The notes beneath the pieces were generated by a model that saw only the letters and a program-made list of their open reading frames with translations, was not told where the DNA came from and ran no database searches. Shown in pieces: positions 36,396 to 50,730 of a stretch of DNA of 64,000 bases. Source of the DNA: Cloeon dipterum (taxonomy: Eukaryota > Arthropoda > Insecta > Ephemeroptera > Baetidae); contig NC_088790.1 in the NCBI RefSeq assembly GCF_949628265.1, positions 14,450,545 to 14,514,544 on the forward strand, in the 5' to 3' direction. The first letter of the stretch is position 1. Every line of letters begins with the position of its first letter. Position numbers and translations under genes: made by a program.

Positions 36396-39300
36396 AATTC
36401 AAACCATCAATAGCAATTATTTAGTTATAATTATTTCATATAATTAAAAACCTTTTTAATATCTATTATGAATAATATGTATTTTTGCCGTGCCTGGGAC
36501 GCATTATAGAATATCAGACTGAATATTTTATGAATATATATGCGAAAACTCTTGCTATTTTAGTAAAATATAGAGTAATTGAAAACACTAAAATCGTTGC
36601 CAAATTTCGTCGAGGGTAAAAAATGGCAGGGGACTAAAAATCCAATCTTAATTGCTCAAATGCTAGTCAGTTTTAAAATTATTTAAATAGAAATAAATCG
36701 CAACAAACAACTAAAAGAACTAGTAGAAATTAAAAAAACCTGAACTTTCCGTTTTTGGCATGGTAATTTTTATTATAAGTTTCGCAACCACAAAATGCCG
36801 CAATTGGCGAAATCGAAGTACAATAGTGTAAGTCAGATGTGAAAGGCCAGATGTGGTTTCACTCCATATAGTTTTGACGAGTGTACAACTTTTTCCGACG
36901 ACACTGGTATAATAAGAGTCGAAAAAAAGGAAGAACTCGAGTTGGCCTCACCATTAGAGTAGTTGGGTGCATCTGGCGGCACACTAGTTTTGACAGGCCG
37001 TGGGCAAATATCGAACAGCTGGAAGTGGGGCACGGCGGCCAGATTTGCACAGCACACGCCGTCGGCGGTGAGGCGAGGGCGGAGGCTGCAATATGATCGC
37101 ACCGAGGCCGTGAATCGGCGCGAGAGTTAATAATACGCGAAAGGCCGCGCACTGCCAGAAGCGGCAAACGCGTGGATGCAATCGCAGCAGGAAGCCGACT
37201 GGTCGCCGAGTGACGAGCAGCAATCGACCCATGCTCATTAGGGGATGATGATCAAACTGGAATTATTTATCACCGCCAAGCCCAGCGCGCAGTGCTGTCA
37301 ATGAAATAGAATGTGTGCACGATGATAATGATTGTTTGATTGGTTCACCATTTGTTCGCAGTTGCAAAACATATAGCTGGAAAAATTTTAATATGCATCG
37401 GAACATCAAGTTTACACACTAATTTGGAAGTAAATATTTCTTCAAACACACCAAAATTAAAATTATGTTTACGGTTTGATTGAACTAATACAGTTAATAA
37501 ATTTAAAAAAATGTAATAAATTTTTTTGCAATAAATGCCTGGTAATAAATGCCGTTCTGTTAATAAAACAGAAAAAACTTTTGAACAATATATTCAAATT
37601 GGGCCATCTTTAAAAATTAAAAAAGGTTAATAATTAATGAGACTATCTTGTATCAAATCTTCAAAATTTTCCTCTTACAATTTTTTCTCTTGAATTATAT
37701 ATTTAAATAAATTTAATGTCGGAATTTTGTGTCAACAGCTATGAGAGTGTGTGGCCACAATCACGGAAATCGTAGCATCTCTTTTTATTTGTGCTCAGCA
37801 ATTATCAGCGTACATTATTATTATCATTATTTTCAAGGGCAATTAAATCAGAATCTGCTGTGTGGGCTTGTGTTTTGGAGCTGAATCAATAGAACAAAGC
37901 AAGAGAAATGTTTTTTTAGTGACAATTTTTAATTTCCACCTCCCATCACGTTTAAACGAAGGTGAAATTTGTTAGAGTGTGGATTTAGTTTTTTGTTTAT
38001 TTAAAATGACTGTTTTTTCATAACCATTCAACAACACAAACTCAACAATTTTATTTTCTTTCTATCCTACGTTTCAAAAGTTGAAACAAAAATTTGAGTC
38101 ACAATTACTGCTACGGCGGCTGGAAAAATTGGAGTAGCTCCAATAAAAAATCGTTGGTTCCTTTTGTCTTTTTCTCCATTCCCATTATAGCATTGCTAAT
38201 AGTTTGACACTTGACATTTCGACTAACAAGTCTTTGCTGCCAGAGAGTTTAACACTTTGATGCCAAGTAAACCTCGAATGGCTCACATGGGAATTTTGTG
38301 GTCCTTTGAAGCGCACACTTATGGGCCACTATCCAACGGACATAGTTTTGTTGTGACTTTGTTCCCCTTAATGCAAAAAATCAAGCATTCTGGAAAAGGC
38401 TTTATCTTGTTTTTCTGATTCGCCTTTCTTTGTAGAGGACAAAACAAGCGGGATTCTCTCTATCACCAGAAACAAAGAATGTTAAATAAAACAGCTTTTC
38501 TTTAAGAATTCTTTGATCTTGCTTTCAGAAACATAGCTCTGCAGTGGTTTTTTCAATAATACCTTTTTTAATTTGATTGAAGAGACCTGAATATTGATTG
38601 ATGTCACGGGATTATAATACACGCACAAGAGAGCTTCTGCAATTTTTCCCTTTTTGTGCCGTCGAAGCGTATAGAAAATAACGAAGAGAATAAAATAAAC
38701 TTTAATTGATCAAGTGCCTGTAGGGAGCGAATGGTTAGCGCATGAAACAGGACTGCACTTTAATTTGATTTCCGCTTCGACACTGCTGTTAATAAGAGTC
38801 CTGATGGATAATGCGAGTCTCATTGCTCGGTGCTGAATTGAATGCAATTTTCTTGGATGGGATCGACTCACAAAAATTGCCTGGATTTCGAACTAGTGTT
38901 GGAATGTTGCAAAGGGAGCAGTGGTTTATTGCAAGGTATTACAGCAGTGCTATGTTTCATTTCATGTCGTGGTTTGGAATTCCGTGACGCTTATGAAATT
39001 TAATTATGTTCACAATGGTATCTGTGTCACAAATGATATTTGATTAAATATAGATACGCAAATGAAACACACAGCCCTATAGGACTGTGAGTTTGAATAT
39101 AATAAGGAAGCATATTAAAGTGCAGAAAATAAGTAAAAGAAACTGACCAAACCTTTAATAATTTCAGGAAAAGACAGGTAGCATTCAGGCAAATTGCTAT
39201 CAATAACATTCAGTCGGGGAAATGCCAGTACAGTTCATTCGGGCCATTTGCAGCACCCCAAATTTTGTTCAGTATAAAACATTGCAGTAACACCGTAGTT

Positions 39301-41389
39301 TTTCATCGCTTACGTCTAAAAAATTACTCCATCATACTGCTGCTGGCGTCCATTTCCAAATCGTTTAACACCATCTAAATTGGCTAAAATTCCTCACAAA
39401 TTGTAAGTCAGAGTGACATCATCATCTCTGATCCTTTTCTGGCAGCTTTTTTCCGTGTTGCACACTCCTTTTACGTTGTACATTATTGGCGCTGAAAATG
39501 ATCGCTTTAGCTGTGATGCTGTGCACCGTATCCGTAACAGCCATTTGTGGCTTTTGATGCCAATTAAACTTGAGAGCAAACGTAGCCGCGTGTGTGGCGT
39601 CACATGAGCCTAACTCATCTTGACACGACGCATTGTAAATACTGACAACTGAGAACTCCATCACTGGCTGGATCGCTGAATAGCATTAATAATAATTCGT
39701 TATGACTCACATCACGGCGCATGTCAAATGCATGTCGTTTTTAGCACTAGTGCGAACGTAATCTCCGTTTTAATTAGTAGACATTATTCTGATGTTTGTT
39801 GTGTTTAAGGGTTGCATCTAGTTTTTTCAATTATGTTTTCGTATGTGTAATGAACAAATGAACATCAAATGAGGACGAATCATTGAAGTTCAAATAAAAA
39901 AAACAATTTAGGCACACTTGTTAAGATTTATTATCGTCCTGTTGTTACACAGATATTCCTAATATTTCGTTATGAAGTGTATTATGATTTTATTTTTATC
40001 AAGCTTTATTAAAAGCTTTATTAAAAATTTCATTAAAATTTATGTGTTTACACAGGAATAAAAAATCCTGACGTTTGTTGTGTTGTTCTGTCAGCAGTCA
40101 ATATTAACCGCGATTTAGAATATGCAAATTCCAGTGGGTGCGTTAATAATGCGAGCAAACAGGCCTTTTTTGTTTGTGCAGCGGCGAAAAATTTAATTAA
40201 ACGCGCATAAGCAGGAATATCACGCTGACTAATGCTAATTCGGCGCTCACCACGCAAACACGAAACGGCGGTAGGGCGTGCGCGCGGAGCGTTTTCGGGA
40301 CAGGACGGACGGTGGCTTCATTCTCTCACTCTGCGGTGGCCGAAATGAATGAACACGCGCATATGCATGCAAACTGTGTCGGATGGGCCTCGACTCATTG
40401 TTTGCCGAGCTGAAAGGGAGCAGCCGAGCTGCTAGCAGCGCGGGGACAGTGTGTCAAGCGATCGTTTGGCTGTTCGTTTATTTATTCCTGCCTGAGGCCA
40501 TGTAGAACTTAACTTCTTCCGCTTCTCATTCGCTCTTTTATTCATGCTCCAACTGCATAGACTAAAAATGGGGTTTTCATCAATACTAATATTTTTTTAT
40601 TTAACTTAAATATTGCAAAAAATTGCTAACAAGAAATATCCGAGGAGTTTTTGGGGAAATCATTGATATTATGCTGTTTTCTCGTCATATAGCTCATTTT
40701 TGAGCAAGGAAAATTTTACATTCAGAATTTCCATAAATTAGCTAATTTTGTATAAATAAAATACACAACAAGAATAATTAGACCGACTTGCAAACAAAAT
40801 GGAAATCCCATCTGCTTTCAGAATCTGTTAGCAGTTTTTTCCCGGCAGTTAATTATTAAAAACTTACAAATCCCAGGACTAACAATTACGAGAACTTTAA
40901 TTTTTTTCCTTGCAATTTTAAAATCAGCCCACTGATTGACTTGTCTCATCAAACATTGTCAATGAACTAAATTTAATCTAAATTGAGTATTTGAAATCAA
41001 TATTAACATTTTGGATCAGAATTCTTCAAAGTCTCATCGTAAATCGGAAAATCATGGTCGAATCTTAAATTTTCACCGGTGTATTAAACGTCACATCCCT
41101 AGAGTTACCTTGTAAGCCTAAACAGTTTAAATTATGATTGATATTTGAAATTCGATCTGCTTAGCTAATAAATTTATTGATTTTCTTAACGATACAGTAT
41201 TTTTACGTGAAGGCTAGGTTGCATTTTCATTTCAATTTTTTATTTCCTTAAAGCTGTAAAATTGATATTTTTAACAAGATGAATTACAAATTTAAAATTA
41301 ATCACTCCATTCAAAATAAAGTCTGGTCAAAATTGAATATTCATTTGTCATTTGCATCAGACGATTTTCGCGATAGGATTAAGGGTAAT
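36396..41389. other. Intergenic stretch, no gene recognised
   Basis: AT-rich, with GC-richer islands at 36,960-37,240 and 40,230-40,460. The latter has several TAATT and TTAATTAA strings just upstream. Overlapping frames in these islands on both strands look compositional. Short tandem or inverted AT repeats occur near 37,540 and 40,005. Confidence 0.5.
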
Positions 41390-42190
41390 TGTCAATTTTT
41401 ACCGACTTTATTTGCCCATCCTGAATTTTACATATGTTGTTAGAGGTGTTTCATAGGGTGTAACCTGAAATTTTGAGCAAAAAATTCGGGGGCTCTTTTT
41501 GGGAAATCGCGATTTTCGAAAATTGAAAATTTCAGATAGTAAATCCGAAATATCAAGGTATCTTCGGTCCAGATTGGAATTTCGGTGTGGTTTTTTCACC
41601 AACAGACGTAACTTTTTAAGTAGAACAAGTTTGCCGTTGGTCAAAATTTTGTAGGTCAAAGTTCAAGGTCACAAATTCACATGAAAAATGTTTGGTTAAA
41701 AATATCGCAAAATACGCCCCCTCGGATTTTTTTCATGAAAACGTAAAAAGTGTAGTTCTGAATGCGTAGAATCGAATGGTCAAGAGAAATCGATGGGCAC
41801 TCTCATAGATCGCGAGATATTTTGAATTTAAGGATTCGTGTCGGGTGCCCGGCACGACGACAACATCACCCGGCGATTTTTACTTTCGTAATTTACGTCG
41901 GAATTTGATCTGTAACTCCACATGTTATGCATATCATTACTTAGAAAAATGAACTAGCTTTCCAGTGGTGTGCTTAAAAATTTTTTTGGTCTCAAACTTT
42001 TCAAGTAATAGCGGCGAAAATAGAAAATTTTCAAATATTGACACTTTTGCAAATCTCAAATCTCGGGTTCTAACCATCAGAATTGCAAAAACTACCAACC
42101 GTTGGACTCGTCTCGATATACCCTAACCATCTGAAAGGTTTAGGGGTGCTTTTACCCCCAACCCCTAAGTTTATATACTTAAACCCCCTC
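41390..42190. repeat. Dispersed repeat related to the interior of the 50-52 kb transposon
   Basis: GTAGGTCAAAGTTCAAGGTC at about 41,651 matches the GGTAGGTCAAAG...AAGGTCACAAA string at 50,647 and its inverted partner at 51,190-51,216. GCAAAAACTACCAACCGTTGG followed by ACTCGTCTCGATAT (about 42,088) matches a diverged copy near 50,900. The end near 42,140-42,168 is an inverted repeat (TTAGGGGT / ACCCCTAA). Boundaries are approximate; it is likely a related non-autonomous element or a shared internal segment. Confidence 0.5.
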
Positions 42191-43089
42191 CAAAAAAGTG
42201 TAGCGTCTGATCAGTCAAACAAACACAATTTAATTTAAATCCATTTATTCAAATATTTAGCATGCTTACAAACAGATTGGGTTGTATTAATTAATTGCAC
42301 CATTGCTTTTAATGACTTTTAGCCGAAGTCATAAAAATATGCTATATTAATTTTCGTTTGACGCACTGCCCGAACTCTGTGTGGCCCACACACATCAAAC
42401 CGACGGTGACGAGCCCCTGGCATGATGGCTTATTAGTTAAATTTGGTGCTCATATTTTGGCATTAGGGCAGCCTGTCGTCTCTATCTCATCCCGACTTTC
42501 AGGACAGAAAAGCTTATATTCGGATTTAGGCAACTGCCCAACAATGCGTCCTTGGCAAACGAATCGCGTCTCTTTCAATGGAATACTTGAACGGGAAACC
42601 AGTGCGCTGTCGTGTAAGTAAATTTGTTTGCTCGCCCAAGTGCTGCGACGACCAACAAAGAAAGACACTCGGGTGCCATACATGCATTTGAGCTTAAAAG
42701 TTGTCTGCTGATGTAGAGAAAAATTCTGCATGCAGAGGAAATTGATTTCCAATTCACAGGCGAAATTTCCGGAGATTTTAGATAAACATTGTGGAAACCA
42801 ATCAACTCAAAATGCGTATGAATAAATTGTATCCATGGAAACGAGACTTTGGTAATTGACTGGGCAAACGCTCAAAAAATATGTATAAAAAACCTGATTT
42901 TAACGTGCTCAGCAAGCCTCGCAAAGCATAAATTTTTTGGTCACGTTGCCAGCTGTTACGTAAGATGCACAAGCTGGAGAATTTTTAATTAAAAATAAAT
43001 TAAAAGTTAAATTGTAAAATATTTACCTCTACGGTCCTAATAAAGATGGTACCAAAGAGTTTTTTTATTATCAGCCATTAGGCGCGCAA

Positions 43090-43465
43090 GAACAAGTAGC
43101 CTTAAAGTGGAGCTAACAGGCTAATAACAGAGATCAATTTGCATTGTTGGCTATAGCAAGTAATAAATTTAGCCCATATCGTTCGTGGAATTTAAAAACA
43201 GTTTATATCTACAGTGTGCAATAATGAAATCAGGACCGAGTATTCAGTAAAATTTCAAATTTTTTGAACTTTCTCAAAAAACTAAACGGTGTCTTTTCAT
43301 GATTTTTCTCTTGATTTTGATTACTCATGTCACAATCTATCCAACGATGCAAGGATTAAGAGATCAATTTCCCTTCTGGAATATACTTTTTTCAATAAAA
43401 GAGACGGTGCTCGCCGCTTTATTAGCAGAAAACATTGGATCTGAAATCCTTGAAAATTAAAACAA
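43090..43465 (+). repeat. Dispersed repeat family 2, long copy
   Basis: It begins CCTTAAAGTGGAG, like the copy at 15,055, and continues through CTTGATTTTGATTAC, CAATCTATCCAACGATG and a TTTTTTCAATAAAAGAGAC region to GGATCTGAAATCCTTG. It includes about 200 bp upstream of the usual core. Confidence 0.6.
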
Positions 43466-46400
43466 CAGCCCTGGAAAGTTGGAGCTCTATCCCAATTTTC
43501 AGAGAATTGCCAGCAGGAGTTTATCAGACGATATATGTATTAGAAAGGTTGTCGAGAAACTCCTTACATGGGTATCTTAAGTAAATGATTCTCTACAATT
43601 TCGCTGTACAGATTTACTTAAACATTATGTTACATGAAAAGACCGAAAACAAACGGTTTTCATTAAATTTTTATACACACTGAATCATAAAGCCATGATT
43701 AGATTTTGGAACATATTACGATGGAACTTTTTGTTCCCATGCGTTTGATTTTATTTAAACACGTCAAAGTAGCACAAATCACGTACGCTTAAAGAGTTTT
43801 GAGCCACAGTTTAAATCGTGTTATACATATGATTTTAGAGCTTTAAACTATTCAATTATTCCAAAAATCGTATGTATAATCAAGAAAAATCCTTTGTTGT
43901 TATTGCTGAAATCAATGATTCTTTAAGGAACAAATTGCCATTGCAGCAATGTACTTTTTAAACAGATAACGATCTTTTTGGTCGAACCAAGACTAAGTAA
44001 TAAAAAATTAAATCATTCAACATTTATTCATTAGATCACCTTTTTCTTCGTGCTGTTCCAGTTTGTTGTCAAAAGATGGATTCAGAGGGAATGTACTGTA
44101 GAGGAAAACAAAAGAGGACAATAGCATGCTATAGTGCTTGATGTCGGGTGTTTCCAAAAATACGAGCGATTAAAAAATAGTGGGTTATTATTATAGTTTC
44201 AAAGTAATCTTTATTATGGTTCTGCAGGGCTATTTACTTGATCAGCTGCTAGAGAAGTTGTTGGCAAATGAAATCATACAGAAGCCATTAAGTTCCCCCG
44301 AAATTTGGCGCTTTGATATATATCTCGTCGAGAGAAATCAAAATTTTCCATACGATCATGGTCAAGCACTGTGCGGTTCCAAGAAAATATTTAAGCTCTG
44401 AATTTTAAAATTGTAACTTGGCTCTATTTTTTCACTACTGCAAATTGTTAAGTCAACATACTAAACTAAGCAGTGGAAATAATTTTCAAATGTTTTCTAA
44501 GACAAAATAACTTAAACAAGGAGAGAGGAGAGAAGCCCTGTTTACTCCGTTTTCATAAAAATCTAGTTTGTACATAATGAAATACATTCGTCCTTTCTAT
44601 TTATGGAAACAATTGATTATGTTTGTTCGTTCGTTCAATATCATTTCTAAAAGTAGAAACCTTTGTTTGCAAAACTGTAGATTCTTTCCGGCTCGAAGTG
44701 CGCCGTGGTTCGCATGTGCACGCAGTGGCATTGAATGACTCCCTGCGAAATGAAAACGCTCGCTCTACTTGCCTGATAAAAAAGGCTGCCCCGCTACAAA
44801 TAGCCTCGGAGGTTCCATTCAAAATGATCGTACCTGCACACTTGATAACTCACGACCAACTTTCCAATGGGAGCGGCTGGCGTTTGCCCATTTCATCTAG
44901 TGCTCCGGTCGAGTGTGCGCCAATTTGATATCGAGCCTAATGCGGAACCATGCGATTGGGCTCCAAACTGGAGTGAAGGTTCAAATGATTAATCAACCGG
45001 CGAGGCACTGTTCACCGACGTGCTTAAAAAATGGTTTATTTTTTTCGGGTAGTGCGGTGGAAAAAAGAAAATTCCCTTTCTCTTCTTTCACGTGAGGGTT
45101 TTTTCGTTACACTTAAGTTGCGTTCGTTGTCAGAGTGTTTTATTTTTCTCTTCGGCACCAGAATAATAAAAATCGGGTGGCGGGTGCTGAAACAATGGGC
45201 CTACGGGCTGTATGGCAGGCGAATATATTCGCGTCGACAGACAGGAACACGACCACCGCGCGCGTAGCGACTGAGTGACGTGCAAAATTCGATAAAAAGG
45301 CCTCGCTGCCGACGAATTGAAACACACACAAAAACGCAGCCGGGCACGTGTCGATTGGCCGACTTGATTTAAGCTCGCTGCGTGCCAACCACGCGCGTTT
45401 ATCGCAAATCGGCGAACTGCTCTCAGCAGGACATCAATCCAGGGCCAATTGGAATGTGTGTACCCTTTTTTGTTCATCGCGCCAGATAGCAATTTGGATT
45501 GTTCTCGCTTTTTCCATTGATAGCGCTTTCAGCGAATTTCTCGGAAAATTGACAAAGTAATCTCGTTTTTCGTGTGAAGCCAATTCAATATCTTTCTGGG
45601 ATCCAACAATAAATGTCATTGAATGTTTGTATGGGTTGGGAAAAGAGCACTTTTCCTTTACTTCTATTAAAGCGAAACAATTTTTACCACCAACTCACAG
45701 ACGCAAGAAGCAAGAACTGCTCTATAAAATCATGAAGCTATGAACGGAGTATAAAATTTAAATTTTTTTAATTGAAATATAATTTCCATAATTTCCACCA
45801 TAATAAAGAAAGCTGGGTATTTAAAACAGACTTTCGGCAAAAATAAGTCAATATTGAGACATTTATTGTGAGCTCCATAAACACGTTTTTTACTCGTCTT
45901 TCTGCGCAGTTTACTTTCAAACCTCATTTCAAGGAGTTGCAGATCGTTGAAGTGATTTTAGTTTTATTGTAGAGAAAATTTAAGAAAAAACTCAAATAAT
46001 TATGCTGACAAATATATTTAGCTTATTTTTTATGAGGATTAAACAGACTTTTAATCAAAGCTATCTCCCACAAGCATTGTTCAGTTTTGAGACTCTCCTG
46101 CACAGCATATCAGGATTAAAAATATAACATGTTTAAAAATACATCTTGTAATTTCTAAATAACTATTTGAGAAATTCATAATTTTGGAGAATACTGCATG
46201 AATTGTAGAAAAATAAATAATATAAACACAAGATGTAAAAGCAGGCTTTTGGACGTAAGGGAATGAGCTGACCAAATAATAAGTAGAGAAGACAATTTAT
46301 TTACCAATATAACTGTAACGAACATTACAAAATCTTATTATACTGTATAATCACTCAATTCATTTGAAATAAATAACATTCACACTTAATCCGGAAATTT

Positions 46401-47264
46401 GGGTTAATTGATCTGACCGATTTTGTTAAGACGGTTTCTATAGGCTAATCTCCACGTCTAGAAGAACCAACTAGATCGGCTGAACGACCAACTAAATTTT
46501 GTTTTTGCCCAGATTTACTTCCCAGTGAGAAACTTTTACAGCAGTTAGTAAATTGACGAGTAACGGCTGCTGAGATGCGGGAAAACTTGTGAAGCAGAGG
46601 TTGCAACTCCGACGGTGAAACTATCGGAATAGTCTCAATCACCTTTAACTGTAACAAGTCTGTGCTGGAAAACAAGAAAATCGCTGCTGAGAAGAGTTGG
46701 GAAGAGAATAAATGGGCATCAATTGCGGCGCTCTTTCGCACCTGCCGCCATTAGTAGCGGCGGCTTTGAGCGCGGTTCGCCACCTTTGCTAATGCTGCAA
46801 AACAAAGAACAGCTCGCTGGCTTTGTCTGTTCGTTCCGACTCCAATCCGCAGCAATAATGACTTAGCATCGGCAAAGCAGAATGCTTTGTGCCTGCCAGC
46901 TGCAATAATTAGGCAACAGAAGAGCCTGCCGCACTTTCATCGCCTTTTCTCTTACCATCCTTCTACACAGCTGGCTTAATTGATTTTTAACTGCAGAAAC
47001 TGCAGGAAATTACTGGAAATAATAACAATTGAAACAAACAAAACAAGACAAGTTTTAAAGCGGATTGGTACAGAACAACAATTAATAATATTTGGCATTA
47101 TTAGCTTTGGCTGGTGGTCCATTGTAAGGATGGTAGCATCTTTAAGTACATGGAAACCATATTATGTACATACATAATTTTTGTGGAATCTAGCAACAAT
47201 TCACCCCTACAATTTTCATACAAAATTTTATATTTCTCTCAAAACGCGGCTTGTCCATATTTTA

Positions 47265-47370
47265 TTTTCCCTTGATTTTGATTCCTCTTGTAACGATCTC
47301 TCCAACGATGAGGTAATTTTCTCTACATTCTAAATAAATCAAGATTTTCAATAAGAAGATAATTTTAACG
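47265..47370 (+). repeat. Dispersed repeat family 2, short copy
   Basis: It contains CCTTGATTTTGATTCCTC, CGATCTCTCCAACGATGAGG and ATCAAGATTTTCAATAAG in family order. It ends before the AACTTTGGAGCC block. Confidence 0.6.
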
Positions 47371-47600
47371 AAATTGTTTCAATTTAAGCTTGTTCCAATT
47401 TAAAGAGAATTAAAGTTCAAAATACAATTTTTTTTAATTATGATATCCAGAGTTCTTTGCAAAATTCAACTTAAGATTTAAGAGAAAACTTAAATTTCAC
47501 ACGAAAATAAACTTGGTCTGACCTAAATAAATGTAAACTCAATAATTTTAAATTCCACTTCAACTTTTTATTGATCAGTCATCGAGTTTACACCAAATGC

Positions 47601-47945
47601 ACCAGCTCGTTGACTCGCATTGTGGCGGAGTGTCAAAGCAGTGGGAGATATTTGAGCAGTTCGGAGATCTAATACTCGCTACTTAATGTTAGAGATGGCA
47701 AGAGGTGGTTAGTTTATAGTGACTCGAAATGCTCAAAGAGCTCAACGGACTGGGAGGCGCACTGGCGCCGACTCGCCACTTGCTGTTTTACGCACCTTTT
47801 CAGCGGCTTTATGGACAAATGTCTGGCGTTTCAATCAAAGACCTCTCGGTGCTAGGAGGCGAAAAGATGGCCACATTGGGCCCAAACTCCTCTCCGGCCA
47901 CTCGGCAGCGGTGTTATTGGGACCCGGTGAGTAGAGGTTAAAAAA
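47601..47945 (+). repeat. Dispersed repeat family 1, copy 3
   Basis: It shows GTTGACTCGCATTG, GGAGATATTTGAGCAGTTCG, GCGCCGACTCGCCACTTGCT, CTGGCGTTTCAAT, GGTGTTATTGGGACCCGG and ends GTAGAGGTTAAAAAAA. The block between GGTGAG and GTAGAGG that the 19,559 copy contains is absent here. Confidence 0.7.
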
Positions 47946-50227
47946 AACTGTTTCATCATCTCAAAATCAGACAACCGTGAAAGTCCGCAATGTAATGTAA
48001 ATTCGATCCTCTCACTTCTATATCTTACGTGAATCTCATCAGCATTCGATTTTCTTCTGTTGGAGAAATAAAAGCAGAGTGTCACGTTTCCCTTGCTATT
48101 CAATCACAAATTTGATGCCACGCAGAAGCAGATCAGTAAAAGCCGGGATCTAGTCAGGCGCGTATGAAGTGGCAAGAGAAGAGCCGAAAGCCGAATCTGC
48201 GCGCGTGTGTTATTTCTCTTTAATGGCCGCCATCATTTGCAGACTCGAGTTTTACGACACCTCTCATTGGCGTTAATAAAAACAGCAGCAACCGTATCGT
48301 CCAGCAGATGCAGCCCCACGCATTGCCAACAGGAAAGGAAACTACGGCCCTGCTCTTTTGGAAGGGAGAGCCTGGACAAATCAATGCAGAAATAGACAGA
48401 ATCTGTTTTCTTTTATTTCTCTTGTATAAAAATCAGGTTTATTTCTTGCCAGTAACAAGGATGGCCAATAAAAAAGACAGCCTATTTTTCAATATCTTGA
48501 AATAACCGTCATTTAAGCTTAAGTTTTTTTTAAAATATATTAAAATAAAATTAACTAGTAGGATTGTTAATTATGAAAATCAAAATTCTTCCTACAATAA
48601 TAATCTAGAGAACAGTTTAAATTAAAAATTAGGAACCAAAAGCTATACAGTAGGAAAAATTACCATAAAACTAAATTCCAAATATTTGACAATTATTAAA
48701 TCATTTAAGGTGTCATAAGTTTAAATTACTACAAAGTCTCATGAAAATTGGAAATAAATGTAATTCACGGCGAAAATATTTCCAAGGAATTAAAATTAAA
48801 ATTGTATATTCTAAATTTAATTGGATTTAGTTTTTTTAATAATCAAAAAGGTAAAATGAATTTGAACACTGACCTTCAAATATTTTTTTTTGTTAAATTT
48901 TTATTCATTATTTGAATTTAAAACCAGTAAGGAGCTATTCAAAATGATATTCAGAACTTTTAAAGTACGTTGTGCTTTTTACTATTGAACAGTCTTAAAT
49001 TTATCCGTTTTAAATCCACAGTATCCATGAACGATGTGGATTTTTTCTCCAGAAAAGTTAAGCTTGAGTTATGGCTGCATTGAGAATCCTCTGACTTTTG
49101 TCAGTCCAGTTTCGCACACCCCCGCTGAGAGCAGCGGCCCGCCCTTCCGGCAGCCGGGCACGCTCTGTCGGCGCTGTTGGCTCCGTATCAAAGCAAATTA
49201 CTGCAAATTAATCAGGCGACGGCATTTGTGACACCCGATCAGCGGCGGCGGAAGTCGCCGAGAGGTGTCCGCTTGGAAAATTTCCAAATGCAATTTTTCA
49301 CTATCTGCCGCGACGAGTTTGGTATTTTTGTTTTGCGCTGCTGGAAACGATCGTGGCGTGCGCTGACGCGCTGTTTACAACGCGGCAAGCCATTTGTTTC
49401 TCACAGATTGCGCTCGCGGCATGTTTTATTTGGTCTAGCTTGCGGACCAACTTCTGCTGGCGTGTCATTTTATTTTCCTTACAACTTTTTCTATGAATAA
49501 TAAAATCTGTCCGCTTCGCAATACATTTCCAGCAGTATAATCGTGACAGAGGATCTAAAATGCTGTGATTTTTTCTCATGGCCGATGATTTTCAAAGCAA
49601 CGTTTGACAAAACGGGTGGAAAATTGACAGAGGCATCATTTTTTTAATGTTATTTACGCATCAAAATAGATATTAAATCTACAAATTTACAAAAGTTAAT
49701 AATCAAAAGATTATTTAAAACCTTAGGAAAGCACAACCCTATACAATTTATATTTAGCATCCTGAGAAGCCCAAAATCTGAAATACGTTTTTAAAATTCC
49801 AAATGAAAAACGGACTGACAATTGTGCGAACCCTATTTTAAAGCGCAGCAAAAGTAAAATTGCTCTCTTTAAGTTTAAAAAGCTTAATTCAACACCGGTA
49901 TACGCACAAAAGCATGTACGAACACCATACATCTATCATGAAAAGGCAAACGGTCTCATTTGCATACGTTTTGACTAGCAGTTTGGAAAAAAGAGCCACT
50001 TCCGTTAAACGTGAAAAGGCGAATCAAAGGACTAATCAGCAAGATCTACCCGAGAGCGAACTCAAAAAGCCGCTCAAAGTGAAACGCATCGATGTAACCA
50101 AAGGAAATTTTATTACTATATGACTGGCAAGCCCCTTGAGTTGAGCTGCCTATGCAACCGGCACGTCGTGCATACCAAGCGGGTTGCATAGCCACTGCAT
50201 GTCTGCGGCAAAGACCACTACAACCAC
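47946..50227. other. Intergenic stretch, no gene recognised
   Basis: A modest GC-rich patch at 49,110-49,440 is flanked by AT-rich DNA. A perfect 10-bp hairpin stem (CTATGCAACC / GGTTGCATAG) lies at 50,150-50,191, just left of the transposon. No convincing coding sequence. Confidence 0.5.
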
Positions 50228-50365
50228 AACTGCATAGTGCTTTGCGCGGGTACAAATTTTCAACCCAAACCCGCACCGAACCCGCTTATTTCGTACCGCA
50301 CCCAAACCGCACCCATATCTTTTTCAAAATTTGAACCCGCACCCGCACCAACCCGCACTACGCAC

Positions 50366-50473
50366 ACCCGCACCCGCAATCCGCCATATTGGATTTGCAA
50401 AATCTGGACCCGCACCCGCGGGTTTGGTGCGGGTTTTGCGGGTTCAACCCTCAAACCCGCGACCCGCGCAAAA
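50366..50473 (+). repeat. Left ACCCGC-rich subterminal block of the transposon
   Basis: It matches 51,970-52,075 nearly base for base, with about one net indel. It contains CGCCATATTGGATTTGC between arrays of ACCCGC and GCGGGT. The imperfect match extends left to about 50,335. Confidence 0.8.
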
Positions 50474-50730
50474 CAGTTGAGAAAACCCCGACTTTCCAAT
50501 TTTTGCGGGTTTTGCGGGCGTTTAAATGTCAAAATCTGGGAATTTTGAGTACTTTTTAACTTTGCTCAGGGTGGTCCTAGAACAAAAATTAAAAACTCGT
50601 AAACTCGTCTCAACGAGGCAAACAACTTTTATACTGATCTCAAGGTGGTAGGTCAAAGCCCAAGGTCACAAAAATTAATTTTTGGAATTAATACTTAAAT
50701 TTGAAAATAAATATATTAAAATTTTTTATT
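50474..50730. repeat. Left arm of internal long inverted repeat
   Basis: The reverse complement of 51,126-51,380, with scattered mismatches, over about 255 bp. Both begin CAGTTGAGAAAACCCCGAC and pass through CTTTGCTCAGGGT, CCTAGAACAAAAATTAAAA and GGTAGGTCAAAG. The loop of about 395 bp has no coding capacity. Confidence 0.8.

Larger units (their letters stand above)
42200..47600. other. Intergenic stretch, no gene recognised
   Basis: AT-rich with a GC-richer island at 45,170-45,430. Family 2 repeats lie at 43,090-43,465 and 47,265-47,370. No frame here shows recognisable domains. Confidence 0.5.

Noticed and set aside
50237..50548. Proline/threonine/arginine-rich ORFs in the ACCCGC arrays
   Set aside because: They are translations of a hexamer array in any frame, repeated at 51,895-52,158; not protein-coding.
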